Positions 25,187 through 33,201 of a DNA stretch of 52,374 bases are shown here, one piece after another. Source of the DNA: a virus. Below the pieces are notes generated by a model. It saw only the letters and a program-made list of their open reading frames with translations, was not told where the DNA came from and searched no databases. Every line of letters begins with the position of its first letter. Position 1 is the first letter of the stretch. The stretch covers positions 1 to 52,374 of the IMG/VR virus record IMGVR_UViG_3300025769_000169; one strand, 5' to 3'. The translations under genes were made by a program, and so were the position numbers.

Positions 25187-25916
25187 TTGGGAAGACCCTT
25201 ACGATGCGCCTGTTCTGTGCAATCATGATGATGTTATCGTGGTTCGGGACGACCTACTACCTGCAGGTTCAAAAGTGCGGTTCATCGATAAACTCATACG
25301 GGATACCGATTGCGAAGAGTGGGTGTTCGGTGGTTCAAACAAAGTTGGATGGGGACCAATCTCACTAGCATATGTGTGTCAGAAGTATGGAAAAAAGGCA
25401 ACTTGCTTTTGGGCAGATAGAAAAGAACCAACATGGCATCAACAGAAATACATGGAGTACGGAGGTCGTATTGAATGGGTGAAGATGGGAATGCTAAATG
25501 TCACTCTGTCAAGAGCAGAGCGATACCGCAGAGAGAGTCCTCAAACCCGCAGGACATTGCCCTTAGGACTAGAACACGATTGGGTGCTAGGAAGTATAGT
25601 GAAAGTAGCGCAGTCGCTAGATGTAGCGCCAGAAGTAATCTGGACAGTAGGGTCATCAGGAACGATAAACCGAGGGTTGCAACTTGCATTCCCAGAGTCC
25701 GAAGTTCATGTGATACAGACGGGTCATAAGATGGATGAACGTCAGGTTGGTCGCGCTATCTTACATGAAACTGCATATAAATATGACAAACCAGTGAAGC
25801 AATCAGAAGCACCACCATTTCCGTCTGCTCCTGAATATGATGCAAAAGCATGGAAAGTGATACAAGAAAATATGGATAGAAATAAACTTAATTTATTTTG
25901 GAATGTAGCGGCATGA
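25149..25916 (+). CDS. Possible PLP fold-type II enzyme
   Basis: The 255-aa protein has features reminiscent of the tryptophan synthase beta / ACC deaminase fold. There is an early Lys in GGSNKVGWGPISLAYVCQKYG (Lys65) followed by a helix, then a TWHQQKYMEYGGRIEWV segment. A glycine loop GSSGTINRG (168-176) resembles a phosphate-binding loop, and a strand SEVHVIQTGHK follows. It is shorter than classic enzymes (about 330 aa) and I cannot confirm Schiff-base chemistry. Residues near 120-135 are Arg-rich. It sits between two oxygenase genes and overlaps both. Confidence 0.5.
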   Translation: MINAEDYLELVSDWEDPYDAPVLCNHDDVIVVRDDLLPAGSKVRFIDKLIRDTDCEEWVFGGSNKVGWGPISLAYVCQKYGKKATCFWADRKEPTWHQQKYMEYGGRIEWVKMGMLNVTLSRAERYRRESPQTRRTLPLGLEHDWVLGSIVKVAQSLDVAPEVIWTVGSSGTINRGLQLAFPESEVHVIQTGHKMDERQVGRAILHETAYKYDKPVKQSEAPPFPSAPEYDAKAWKVIQENMDRNKLNLFWNVAA

Positions 25917-26470
25917 TAAAAAGATTAGATTATATCGATAATTTGTTTGATGATGAGTTTGTAGCAAGAGTAGCAACAAAGTATCATGATAATTTATTTT
26001 ATTATGGCAATGTATCAAACAATCCAGATGATGCAATATTTTGGGCCAGTAAAAGACTGAAAGATTATACTCATATATTAGATTGTCCTGACCAAAAGTT
26101 TATCTTTAATAAAATTAAAGAATACTATAAGTTTGAAGTTAATGAAAAAGAAATAGACAAAGAGAATGTCTATATCAATGGACAAACATATGAATTAGAC
26201 GGGTCTATGCACATTGATAGTTTACATCGAACAAAAAATTTACAAGAGAACTTTACCATTTTGTACATGGTAAATTATTTACACGAAGGAATAAGAGGAT
26301 TTGAAACTCCAATGGGTGTAGTTGATTTTGTTCCAGGTAGAGTTGTGATATTTAGTTCTTTAATGTCGCATCGAGGATTATCTACCTCGGTAAAAACTAA
26401 TTGTCGAATGACATTAACATGGAAAAGTTTTGATTTAGTGTTTGACAAAACCAGTCCAATGATGCTATAA
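25913..26470 (+). CDS. 2OG-Fe(II) oxygenase-like protein
   Basis: The 185-aa protein (ATG at 25913 overlapping the previous stop) has an HxD in GSMHIDSLHR (His100, Asp102). The distal His153 is in SLMSHRGLSTSV and an Arg ten to twelve residues later (CRMTLTW) would suit the 2-oxoglutarate carboxylate. The overall layout matches prolyl-4-hydroxylase-like phage oxygenases. Substrate unknown. An in-frame ATG at 25898 lies inside the upstream gene and would add five residues. The last codons carry the -10 box of the next promoter. Confidence 0.72.
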   Translation: MIKRLDYIDNLFDDEFVARVATKYHDNLFYYGNVSNNPDDAIFWASKRLKDYTHILDCPDQKFIFNKIKEYYKFEVNEKEIDKENVYINGQTYELDGSMHIDSLHRTKNLQENFTILYMVNYLHEGIRGFETPMGVVDFVPGRVVIFSSLMSHRGLSTSVKTNCRMTLTWKSFDLVFDKTSPMML

Positions 26471-26471
26471 T
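26442..26471 (+). promoter_or_regulatory. Sigma70-type promoter with almost no leader
   Basis: TTGACA (26442-26447), 18-bp spacer, perfect TATAAT (26466-26471), lying inside the end of the oxygenase gene so that the -10 contains its TAA stop. The next ATG is at 26481, only 10 nt after the -10, so transcription would start within about 3 nt of the start codon. Confidence 0.82.
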
Positions 26472-26480
26472 GAGAGTAAT

Positions 26481-26708
26481 ATGAAAACCTATATACATGT
26501 AAACCAACATAAGATTAGAGCGAACAAAAAGCATGGTACAAACGAACCTGTTATCACAGTAAAAAAGGGTCGCTCAAATACATATTGTCATGCAGTTAAG
26601 ATACTAGGTGACAGTGTAGTTCGTTATGGTGGTAATGAAAAACCTATTCTATCTTGCGGCGCAAGAGTAGTGATAGAAACAGAAAGTGATGTTGAGATTA
26701 TTGAATGA
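26481..26708 (+). CDS. Conserved small protein of marine T4-like phages
   Basis: The 75-aa protein starts KTYIHVNQHKIRANKKHGTNEPVITVKKG and ends SCGARVVIETESDVEII, a pattern I recall from hypothetical proteins of cyanophages; function unknown. It appears to be a compact beta barrel with a basic N-terminal half, suggesting nucleic acid binding, but this is a guess. It is transcribed from the promoter that overlaps the previous gene and overlaps the methylase by 4 nt. Confidence 0.72.
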   Translation: MKTYIHVNQHKIRANKKHGTNEPVITVKKGRSNTYCHAVKILGDSVVRYGGNEKPILSCGARVVIETESDVEIIE

Positions 26709-28264
26709 AGCATTTTTATGAAAGAAATAGTTATCTACTAGAACATGAAGTAAACAAGACATTCGAAGAAGTTCTATGGATGACAGACGATGAATTTCGT
26801 CAATGGTTGCATGATATGCGAAAAGAAGTAGTATACTCATGGGATGAACTAGGTCTGCCTCCAAGAGTTGGTTGGAGTGAAACTGATATTATTGACCAGT
26901 TCAATAAGATGTCTAGTTTTCCTGTTCATGAGTTTGAATGCTTTAACGAAGAGACAGGTGAGCGAGATGTTATTCGTAATACATCAGTTATAGGTAATGC
27001 CGCCAATCAGTGGTTTCCTACAATGATGAAAACAAAGATTGTTTACAACGATATCAGCAAAGCAAAATCTATCTATGACCACTTTGTTGATGAAGATTTA
27101 TTTCAGAAAGTATATACATATGGGCATCGTCACTTTAAGCGGGATTCTTTCTATCATTATAGCAATCCTATTAAGCAAGAAGGGTTGGTTGAATTTGGGA
27201 CCTTACGGCACACAGTTTCTAGCGGCAGGTCTTTTATTGATTGGTTTGAGCGTAATGGTCGTCAATATGATACACATGATTATTGGTTGAAACCAGATAA
27301 AGAACAAGACTATACAGGTTATGATGACAAACTAAGAGATGTCGCGTGGGCGCAAGTTACTAGAGAAGAAATTGAACAACTAGACATACCTGACAAATGC
27401 AAAGTCAATATGAAAGACGAATATGATGTCTATCAGATTATGCTGTTCAAGAAAGGTCAAAAAATCTTTCCTTTGGGGTTCAAACCTTTTCGTATCTCTT
27501 GGTGTCAATACGCAGTAAACTTTCCGCCTCTTACTGCTAAATATCTCTATGAAAAATATACTGAGCATTTTAAAGACCAGTCTACTATTCGTATTTGGGA
27601 TCCCTCTGCTGGTTGGGGCGGTCGTATTCTTGGTGCTATGTCTATCTCTGATGACCGCAATGTACACTATATTGGGACTGACCCTAATACCGACCATACT
27701 GTCATTACAGAAGACGGTACCAAAAGCACAAAGTATGCTGAACTTGCAAGGTTTTTCAATGAGAAAACTTACAGAGCAACAGGTCTATTCCCACATACAA
27801 ACACATACGAAATTCACCAATGTGGGTCAGAAGTCTTTGAATGTGAAGAAGAGAGTATCGATATGGTCTTCACCTCGCCGCCTTATTTTGCGAAAGAAGC
27901 GTATAGCGAGGACGAAGAACAATCGTACAAGAAGTTCGACCAGTATGAAGCGTGGGTAGAAGGGTTTCTTAGACCTACACTTACTAACGCATATAAATAC
28001 TTAAAGAACGACAGATACTTACTCTGGAATATTGCAGATGCAAAGTTCGGTAATGAGATGCTACCTTTAGAAGGTGATAGTATTCGTATCTGTGAAGAAC
28101 TTGGGTTTGAGTATGTGACCACGTTAAAGATGGCACTAGCACAGATGCCAGGTGGTAATAGAGTTGATGAGGAGACAGGTAAACCGCGGGCGAAAAACTT
28201 TTGTAAAGTCAACGGCATCTGGTTAAAGTATGAACCGATATTCGTATTCAAAAAACATCTTTAG
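26705..28264 (+). CDS. DNA methyltransferase (N4/N6 type, TSPPYF motif)
   Basis: The 519-aa protein has the SAM-binding motif I DPSAGWGGR (299-307) followed by YIGTDPN. The catalytic motif is TSPPYF (390-395), the (D/N/S)PPY signature of amino-methyltransferases acting on adenine N6 or cytosine N4. The 290-residue N-terminal part is unrelated to classic methylases and could be a recognition or second functional domain. Order motif I then SPPY fits group gamma-like enzymes. It might protect phage DNA or change expression. No matching endonuclease lies beside it. The gene overlaps the next methyltransferase by 35 nt. Confidence 0.8.
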   Translation: MKHFYERNSYLLEHEVNKTFEEVLWMTDDEFRQWLHDMRKEVVYSWDELGLPPRVGWSETDIIDQFNKMSSFPVHEFECFNEETGERDVIRNTSVIGNAANQWFPTMMKTKIVYNDISKAKSIYDHFVDEDLFQKVYTYGHRHFKRDSFYHYSNPIKQEGLVEFGTLRHTVSSGRSFIDWFERNGRQYDTHDYWLKPDKEQDYTGYDDKLRDVAWAQVTREEIEQLDIPDKCKVNMKDEYDVYQIMLFKKGQKIFPLGFKPFRISWCQYAVNFPPLTAKYLYEKYTEHFKDQSTIRIWDPSAGWGGRILGAMSISDDRNVHYIGTDPNTDHTVITEDGTKSTKYAELARFFNEKTYRATGLFPHTNTYEIHQCGSEVFECEEESIDMVFTSPPYFAKEAYSEDEEQSYKKFDQYEAWVEGFLRPTLTNAYKYLKNDRYLLWNIADAKFGNEMLPLEGDSIRICEELGFEYVTTLKMALAQMPGGNRVDEETGKPRAKNFCKVNGIWLKYEPIFVFKKHL

Positions 28265-28901
28265 TAACGTACCAGTCGAATTCGAAGATTGGGGTCAAAA
28301 AGATTATGATGAGTTGTGTGGCATTGAAAAATATGCATATCAAACATATCGTTACTTCATCAAAGACTATCTGCAAAATCATACTGAAATCACAGCGATG
28401 GATATTAACTGTGGTCTTGGATACGGTCTAGCATGTCTCAAAGGCGAATATAATTTTAAAAAGTGTATTGGATATAATAATGACCAAAACATGCTTGAAG
28501 CATGTAAGATTAGACATTCTGGTATCTCTTTTTACAAAGACTTTATATTGTCTAAGCAGAGAGATGCAAATCTAATTTTCTCTATTGATGCATTTGACCA
28601 GTATGATAATAAGAGTGCTTTGTTGCTTAGACTATCGCAAGCATTAGCAGATGATGGTATCTTGTGTATAATTCAAAACTCAACAGACGAAAATGAATAT
28701 AATAATTACATTGAAATTTTACATGGAGTACATGGTCTAAAGAAATTATATAATGCAGATATAACTGCACATGTTGCAGGTGGTATTAAAAAGTTTGAAA
28801 ATTTTGCAGATGGTTCATCATCAATACCTTATGCTACAGTTTCATCAAAAATATCTCGTTATGATGATTTCAGATACTATGTAACTATTATGAAGAGATG
28901 A
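28230..28901 (+). CDS. Class I SAM-dependent methyltransferase
   Basis: The 223-aa protein carries motif I MDINCGLGYGL (57-67) then KKCIGYNNDQNMLEACK, the typical Rossmann nucleotide-binding strand and acidic residue pattern, and a LSQALADDGILCIIQN strand typical of post-motif regions. No SPPY motif, so the substrate is probably a small molecule or protein rather than DNA bases. The start at 28230 lies inside the DNA methylase (35-nt overlap); no better internal Met is available before motif I. It overlaps the next oxygenase by 4 nt. Confidence 0.75.
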   Translation: MNRYSYSKNIFSNVPVEFEDWGQKDYDELCGIEKYAYQTYRYFIKDYLQNHTEITAMDINCGLGYGLACLKGEYNFKKCIGYNNDQNMLEACKIRHSGISFYKDFILSKQRDANLIFSIDAFDQYDNKSALLLRLSQALADDGILCIIQNSTDENEYNNYIEILHGVHGLKKLYNADITAHVAGGIKKFENFADGSSSIPYATVSSKISRYDDFRYYVTIMKR

Positions 28902-29407
28902 TAACATTAATAGATACTTTTTTAGAACCTGATACATTTTTCAGAGCAACTTCACTATCAAACGAAATTTATAATTCAACAGAATGCACACTAAAATCTA
29001 ATGCATCTTGGAATTCTAATGTTGTGCGAACAAGTCATACTGTTCTTGTACATATGATATCTGATGACGAACTTGTGAACTACTTACAAACAAGAGTAGA
29101 AGAAGAATTTGGTCACTATGATATCACACCTATGTTTTATTACTGGACACAGTTTAGTTACATACCGTGGCATAATGATGGAAATCATTCAGCGGCACTT
29201 ACAATTTATCTCAATGAACAAGATGAAAATGATGGTGGATATTTTATGTATGAGAAAGATGATGGAACAATCGAAGCAGTTGCACCTAAACCTAATAGAG
29301 CGATATTTCAAGCAGATGGAGTGAGACACTCTGTTACTTCAGTTAATCTTGGTGCACCAGTCAGAAGAACAATACAAATATTCATGAAAAAACGCTTGAC
29401 AAACTAA
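28898..29407 (+). CDS. 2OG-Fe(II) oxygenase (prolyl-4-hydroxylase-like)
   Basis: The 169-aa protein is the clearest oxygenase of the island. PWHNDGNHSAALTIYLN holds His92 and Asp94, and HSVTSV the distal His144. Arg156/157 in APVRRTIQIF is the likely 2-oxoglutarate ligand. GGYFMY lies between them as in prolyl 4-hydroxylase-type domains (DUF-type phage oxygenases of about 170-190 aa). Likely targets are proteins or nucleobases, unknown. Its last 12 bases hold the -35 of the next promoter. Overlaps the methyltransferase by 4 nt (ATGA). Confidence 0.82.
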   Translation: MITLIDTFLEPDTFFRATSLSNEIYNSTECTLKSNASWNSNVVRTSHTVLVHMISDDELVNYLQTRVEEEFGHYDITPMFYYWTQFSYIPWHNDGNHSAALTIYLNEQDENDGGYFMYEKDDGTIEAVAPKPNRAIFQADGVRHSVTSVNLGAPVRRTIQIFMKKRLTN

Positions 29408-29424
29408 TCTACCTGTGGTATTGT
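29396..29424 (+). promoter_or_regulatory. Sigma70-type promoter for the 45-aa membrane protein
   Basis: TTGACA (29396-29401), 17-bp spacer, TATTGT (29419-29424), starting in the last codons of the oxygenase gene; leader of about 20 nt with GAGAGAGG ribosome site. Confidence 0.8.
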
Positions 29425-29449
29425 ATACCTAGAAATGAGAGAGGTATAA

Positions 29450-29587
29450 ATGTTTAGTGCGATTTGGTTTGGTTTGACACTTCCTTTTAGAATTATCTGG
29501 TGGATTGTTCTGATTGGAATTGGTCTAATGGCATTTTATTTTAGTTTTTTTGTCATTATTGCCATAATCAGTGCGATTTTCGCTTGA
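29450..29587 (+). CDS. 45-aa hydrophobic membrane protein
   Basis: A short frame ATG to TGA encodes 45 residues, nearly all hydrophobic or aromatic. Residues 1-18 include FSAIWFGLTLPFRIIWW and residues 19-45 form a second stretch rich in Ile, Phe and Ala. This suggests one or two transmembrane helices with a single Arg (Arg14) as the only charge. It has its own sigma70 promoter and a good ribosome site, which argues it is real. The TGA stop lies within the -35 of the next promoter. Possible roles are inner-membrane accessory of lysis, exclusion or the adjacent VWA/AAA pair; none is shown. Confidence 0.72.
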   Translation: MFSAIWFGLTLPFRIIWWIVLIGIGLMAFYFSFFVIIAIISAIFA

Positions 29588-29613
29588 CAAAATATGATAA
29601 CGTATGTTATTAT
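29584..29613 (+). promoter_or_regulatory. Sigma70-type promoter for the CobT-like gene
   Basis: TTGACA (29584-29589), 18-bp spacer, TATTAT (29608-29613). The -35 contains the TGA stop of the 45-aa gene. The downstream ATG at 29646 has AGAAGG as ribosome site. Confidence 0.85.
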
Positions 29614-29645
29614 GTATATAGATGATGAGAAAAGAAGGTGTGTTT

Positions 29646-31913
29646 ATGACAAAAATTACTGAAGTCAAATCTGTTCTAGCAAAATTGCTTGCTACTGAGA
29701 ACTTGACTGTCGAGTATGCAAATGTCGATACTGCTAGTTTCGATGTTAAAAATCGCATATTGCGTATTCCGACAATGAAAGATTTAGATGCAAAAACTCT
29801 AGACCTGTTTGTTGGTCATGAAGTCGCCCATGCTCTATGGACTCCTTGCGATGGCATGGAGAACCTTCCTATCAAATCTAAGAATTTTCATTCAGTTGTG
29901 AATGTCGTAGAAGATGCCCGCATTGAGCGACTAATTCAGAAGAAATATCCTGGTCTAAAGAAACCATTCTATCAAGCATACACACAGTTGCATGAGAATA
30001 ATTTCTTTGGTACAGAAGAAATGAACATTTCTGATTTGCTTCTTATCGACCGCATCAATCTAAAAGCAAAACTCGGTACTCAAATCAACATTGAGTTGAC
30101 AGGTAAAGAAAAAGAATTCTTTGACCGTTCTATGACTACTCAAACTTTTGATGAAGTTATCAAACTATCAGAAGAGTTGTTCGAATATTGTCAGCAAGAG
30201 TTAGAAGAAAAGCAACAGAATTCAGAAGATAATCCTGATGTTTCTCCTTACATGATGCAATCTGAGCAAGGCGATGAGCAAGAGCAAAACGCCGATAATG
30301 ATGGTGCTGATGAAGGCGAAGGTCAAGGTATGAATGCTGTACAAGGTGATGCTGACCAAGATGCAGAAGAGCAAGGTCAAGCAAACTCTGCTGATACAGA
30401 AGAAGATGCCGATGGCGAAGATACAGTAAAAACTAAAGCACCAAATTTAGTAGATGATATGGATGGTAAAGCAGAAGATACTGAAGGTTCTGCTCCTGGT
30501 GTCAAATCAATTACTGATATGGCATCTAACAAGAATACCAAAAAGTTAGTCGAGACTGATGAGGATTCGATTCCTCGTTACTATGATATTCCTAAGACTA
30601 TCAATATCAATGAAGTCGTTGTTCCATTCACCACAATTCATTCTGAAATTGTAGAACATTGGGGCAACACCGAGCGTGTCAAAAATCTGTTGACCAAGAC
30701 CGCAAAAGAATTCAAAAAGAAGAATGAAAAGGTAATCAATTATCTGCACAAAGAATTCGAAATGAAAAAAGCGGCAGATATGTATGCCCGCGCAAACACT
30801 ACCAAGACTGGTGTTATCAATTCAAATCTGCTTTACTCATACAAGTACAATGAAGATATCTTTATGAAAAAGACTGTTCTTCCAAATGGTAAGAACCACG
30901 GTATGGTTTTCTTCCTTGACTGGTCTGGTTCAATGTCAGATAACATGAAAGGTACTATGGAGCAGTTGCTTTGTCTCGCATTGTTCTGCAAAAAAGCACA
31001 GATTCCTTTCTCTGCTTATGCATTCTCTTCTGAGTACTACAAGCGTACACAAACAAATCTAGAAAAAATTCAGTCTCTTAATATGAATGAACTGAATGTT
31101 AGTGGTGTTTCGCTGTTAGAACTTTTCAATGACAAAATGAATACTGTTCAATTCAACAAAGCAGTCGAGTTATGTGTAGCATTGTCAAATCTGTATAGCA
31201 GAAAATATGGTTATGGTGATTTTGCATACATGGGTCTTCCAAGAAAATATTATCTTGGCGGTACTCCTCTTGATGCTACAATTATTATCGCCCACAGACT
31301 TGTTCCTGAGTTTCAGAAAAAAATGAACGTGCAAGTTATGAATGTGTGTTTCTTGACAGATGGTTCAAGTCACACCGTGAGTGGTTGTGTTGGTTACAAC
31401 AAGTTCGGTGGTGTCGATGCATTTACTGTCACCGCTGATGTAAACTCTCGCGGCACATTCTTTATCCGTGATAAGAATACTGGAACTCTCATTAAGTCTG
31501 TCGGTGACAAATACAACCGAGGCGATATGACAAAAGCATTATACATGTCTCTCAAAAAGTCAACTGGTACAAACACAATGGGTTTCCACTTAGTTGGTCA
31601 GCGTAATGAGATGCGCTATGCATATGACAAGTACATTGCTCCAACATTAGACAGTGAGATTGCACGATACACATATTTCGATGATTGGAAAAAGTCATTC
31701 AATAGAAACAAATGCGATACTTCAATTATCAGTGGATTAGATGAATTGTACATCATCAAAGGTGGTAAAGCACTTGAGGTTGATGATGAAGGTCTTGATG
31801 TTGAGGTTGGTGCTTCAAAGCAAAAACTGACCACAGCATTCAAGAAAGCGGCACAAGGTAAATTGCAGAACCGAGCAGTTCTGAGCAAATTTATTGAGAA
31901 TATCGCCGCTTGA
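29646..31913 (+). CDS. CobT-like zinc-protease / VWA-domain protein
   Basis: The 755-aa protein has two functional signatures. HEVAH (58-62) with a downstream VEDARIE is a gluzincin-type zinc site. A C-terminal von Willebrand A domain has MIDAS DWSGS (Asp425, Ser427, Ser429) and a later LTDGS. Between them is a long acidic, Gln/Asp/Glu-rich linker (about 180-290). This architecture matches CobT and other VWA partners of MoxR-type AAA+ ATPases. A CobS-like ATPase is the next gene, so they probably act as a chelatase-like remodelling pair. No CobN subunit is visible, so cobalamin synthesis is doubtful. A further in-frame Met lies upstream at 29622. Confidence 0.85.
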   Translation: MTKITEVKSVLAKLLATENLTVEYANVDTASFDVKNRILRIPTMKDLDAKTLDLFVGHEVAHALWTPCDGMENLPIKSKNFHSVVNVVEDARIERLIQKKYPGLKKPFYQAYTQLHENNFFGTEEMNISDLLLIDRINLKAKLGTQINIELTGKEKEFFDRSMTTQTFDEVIKLSEELFEYCQQELEEKQQNSEDNPDVSPYMMQSEQGDEQEQNADNDGADEGEGQGMNAVQGDADQDAEEQGQANSADTEEDADGEDTVKTKAPNLVDDMDGKAEDTEGSAPGVKSITDMASNKNTKKLVETDEDSIPRYYDIPKTININEVVVPFTTIHSEIVEHWGNTERVKNLLTKTAKEFKKKNEKVINYLHKEFEMKKAADMYARANTTKTGVINSNLLYSYKYNEDIFMKKTVLPNGKNHGMVFFLDWSGSMSDNMKGTMEQLLCLALFCKKAQIPFSAYAFSSEYYKRTQTNLEKIQSLNMNELNVSGVSLLELFNDKMNTVQFNKAVELCVALSNLYSRKYGYGDFAYMGLPRKYYLGGTPLDATIIIAHRLVPEFQKKMNVQVMNVCFLTDGSSHTVSGCVGYNKFGGVDAFTVTADVNSRGTFFIRDKNTGTLIKSVGDKYNRGDMTKALYMSLKKSTGTNTMGFHLVGQRNEMRYAYDKYIAPTLDSEIARYTYFDDWKKSFNRNKCDTSIISGLDELYIIKGGKALEVDDEGLDVEVGASKQKLTTAFKKAAQGKLQNRAVLSKFIENIAA

Positions 31914-31959
31914 TTAGAAAAGTTTTTCACACTTTTGCCATAAATAGTGAAAATAATGC

Positions 31960-31988
31960 TTGACTAATTCAGTAAAATATGAGATAAT
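31960..31988 (+). promoter_or_regulatory. Sigma70-type promoter for the CobS-like gene
   Basis: TTGACT (31960-31965), 17-bp spacer, GATAAT (31983-31988), 33 nt before the start codon. A late-like CATAAATAGTG (31939) and a small inverted repeat AAAAGT/ACTTTT (31918-31936) lie just upstream in the 107-nt gap. Confidence 0.7.
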
Positions 31989-32020
31989 GTTTACATAATG
32001 ATGAGAAAAGGTGATTAATT

Positions 32021-33178
32021 ATGAATAAACGTGAGATGTTTCTTGAGTCCGCAACTGCGATGTTTCCTAAACAGACTGAGTTCAGTCGTTCAGAACTAGT
32101 TCAAGTTGCCAATTCTATTGGTATGAAATATGCACCATCATGGATTGTAAAATCTGATGAACATAAAGTTGGCGATGGTGTGTATTCACTATTCGCAAAT
32201 ACTGTAACGGCAACAGTTGCCGAACCACAAACGGTTGCTGAGGTCGTAGAGATGCCTAAAAAGAAATTGCAAGTGTTAGATAGTACTGTCACTAATCTGA
32301 TTCCTCAAGCATATGCGAACTATGTTCCATTCGGTCAGTTTTCTGATGTTAAAAATATCGTCAAGTCTAAAATGTTCTATCCGACATTCATTACTGGTCT
32401 GTCTGGTAATGGTAAGACTATGATGGTCGAACAGATTTGCGCCCAACTGAACCGCGAGTTCTTCCGTGTGAACATCACTATCGAAACCGATGAAGATGAT
32501 TTGCTCGGTGGTTATCGCCTTGTTGATGGCGAGACTGTCTTCTTTGATGGTCCAGTTATTCAAGCAATGAAGCAAGGTGGCGTATTGCTCCTTGATGAGA
32601 TTGACCTTGCATCAAACAAGATTATGTGTTTGCAACCAATCCTAGAAGGCAAGGGTATTCTACTGAAGAAAATCAATCAGTATGTACAACCTGCTCCTGG
32701 TTTCCAGATTATTGCTACTGCAAACACCAAAGGTAAGGGTTCAGAAGATGGACGCTTCATCGGTACGAACATCCTGAACGAAGCATTTCTTGAGCGTTTC
32801 CCAATCTGTATCGAACAAGAGTATCCTTCTATTACTGTAGAAAAGAAAATCATCAATAAAGAGTTGGACTCTCTTGGAAAGTCTGATGATGATTTTGCTG
32901 ATAAACTGACCAAGTGGGCAGATATCATTCGTAAGACGTTCCTCGATGGTGGCATCGATGAGATTATCGCCACTCGGCGTCTTGTACATATTGTCAAAGC
33001 ATATGCCGTCTTTGGTGACCGCATGAAAGCGATACAGATGTGTATCAACCGCTTTGATGATGAAACTAAATCTGCGTTCATCGACCTCTATTCGAAAGTC
33101 GATGAGCAGATTGTCGATACTGATTTCGGTGAAAGTGTTACTGAACCACAATCAGATGTTGACAAAACACCGTTCTAA
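32021..33178 (+). CDS. cobS: CobS-like MoxR-family AAA+ ATPase
   Basis: The 385-aa AAA+ ATPase has Walker A GLSGNGKT (126-133, Lys132), then DEDDLLGGYRLVDGE, the pattern before Walker B in CobS/MoxR proteins. Walker B LLLDEIDLA follows, and then ATANTKGKGSEDGRFIG with the sensor and NEAFLERFPI arginine-finger region. CobS is the ATPase subunit of cobaltochelatase and is widespread in marine T4-like phages. Its partner is probably the VWA protein just upstream. The first 85 residues form a separate winged-helix-like start (FSRSELVQVANSIGMKYAPSWIV). Substrate unknown. Confidence 0.88.
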   Translation: MNKREMFLESATAMFPKQTEFSRSELVQVANSIGMKYAPSWIVKSDEHKVGDGVYSLFANTVTATVAEPQTVAEVVEMPKKKLQVLDSTVTNLIPQAYANYVPFGQFSDVKNIVKSKMFYPTFITGLSGNGKTMMVEQICAQLNREFFRVNITIETDEDDLLGGYRLVDGETVFFDGPVIQAMKQGGVLLLDEIDLASNKIMCLQPILEGKGILLKKINQYVQPAPGFQIIATANTKGKGSEDGRFIGTNILNEAFLERFPICIEQEYPSITVEKKIINKELDSLGKSDDDFADKLTKWADIIRKTFLDGGIDEIIATRRLVHIVKAYAVFGDRMKAIQMCINRFDDETKSAFIDLYSKVDEQIVDTDFGESVTEPQSDVDKTPF

Positions 33179-33201
33179 GTGTATGCTTAGAACAATTGAT
33201 A

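Noticed and set aside
25475-25729. 84-aa + strand frame in another phase of the possible PLP gene
   Set aside because: Arg/Ser-rich composition from an alternative frame, no ribosome site, wholly inside a longer frame that overlaps its neighbours in the normal style.
25776-25783. TATAAATA in the possible PLP gene
   Set aside because: Deep in coding sequence, about 130 nt before the next start and in an early-type operon; probably chance in AT-rich DNA.
27992-27999. TATAAATA in the DNA methylase gene
   Set aside because: Internal to coding sequence and more than 230 nt from the next start; no virion gene follows.
31918-31936. AAAAGT/ACTTTT repeat after the CobT-like gene as terminator
   Set aside because: Weak AT stem with too short a T tract; a promoter follows, so it may be incidental.
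32677-33081. 134-aa minus-strand frame opposite the CobS-like gene
   Set aside because: Antisense of AAA+ motifs; no recognisable domain, and all real genes in the window run on the + strand.
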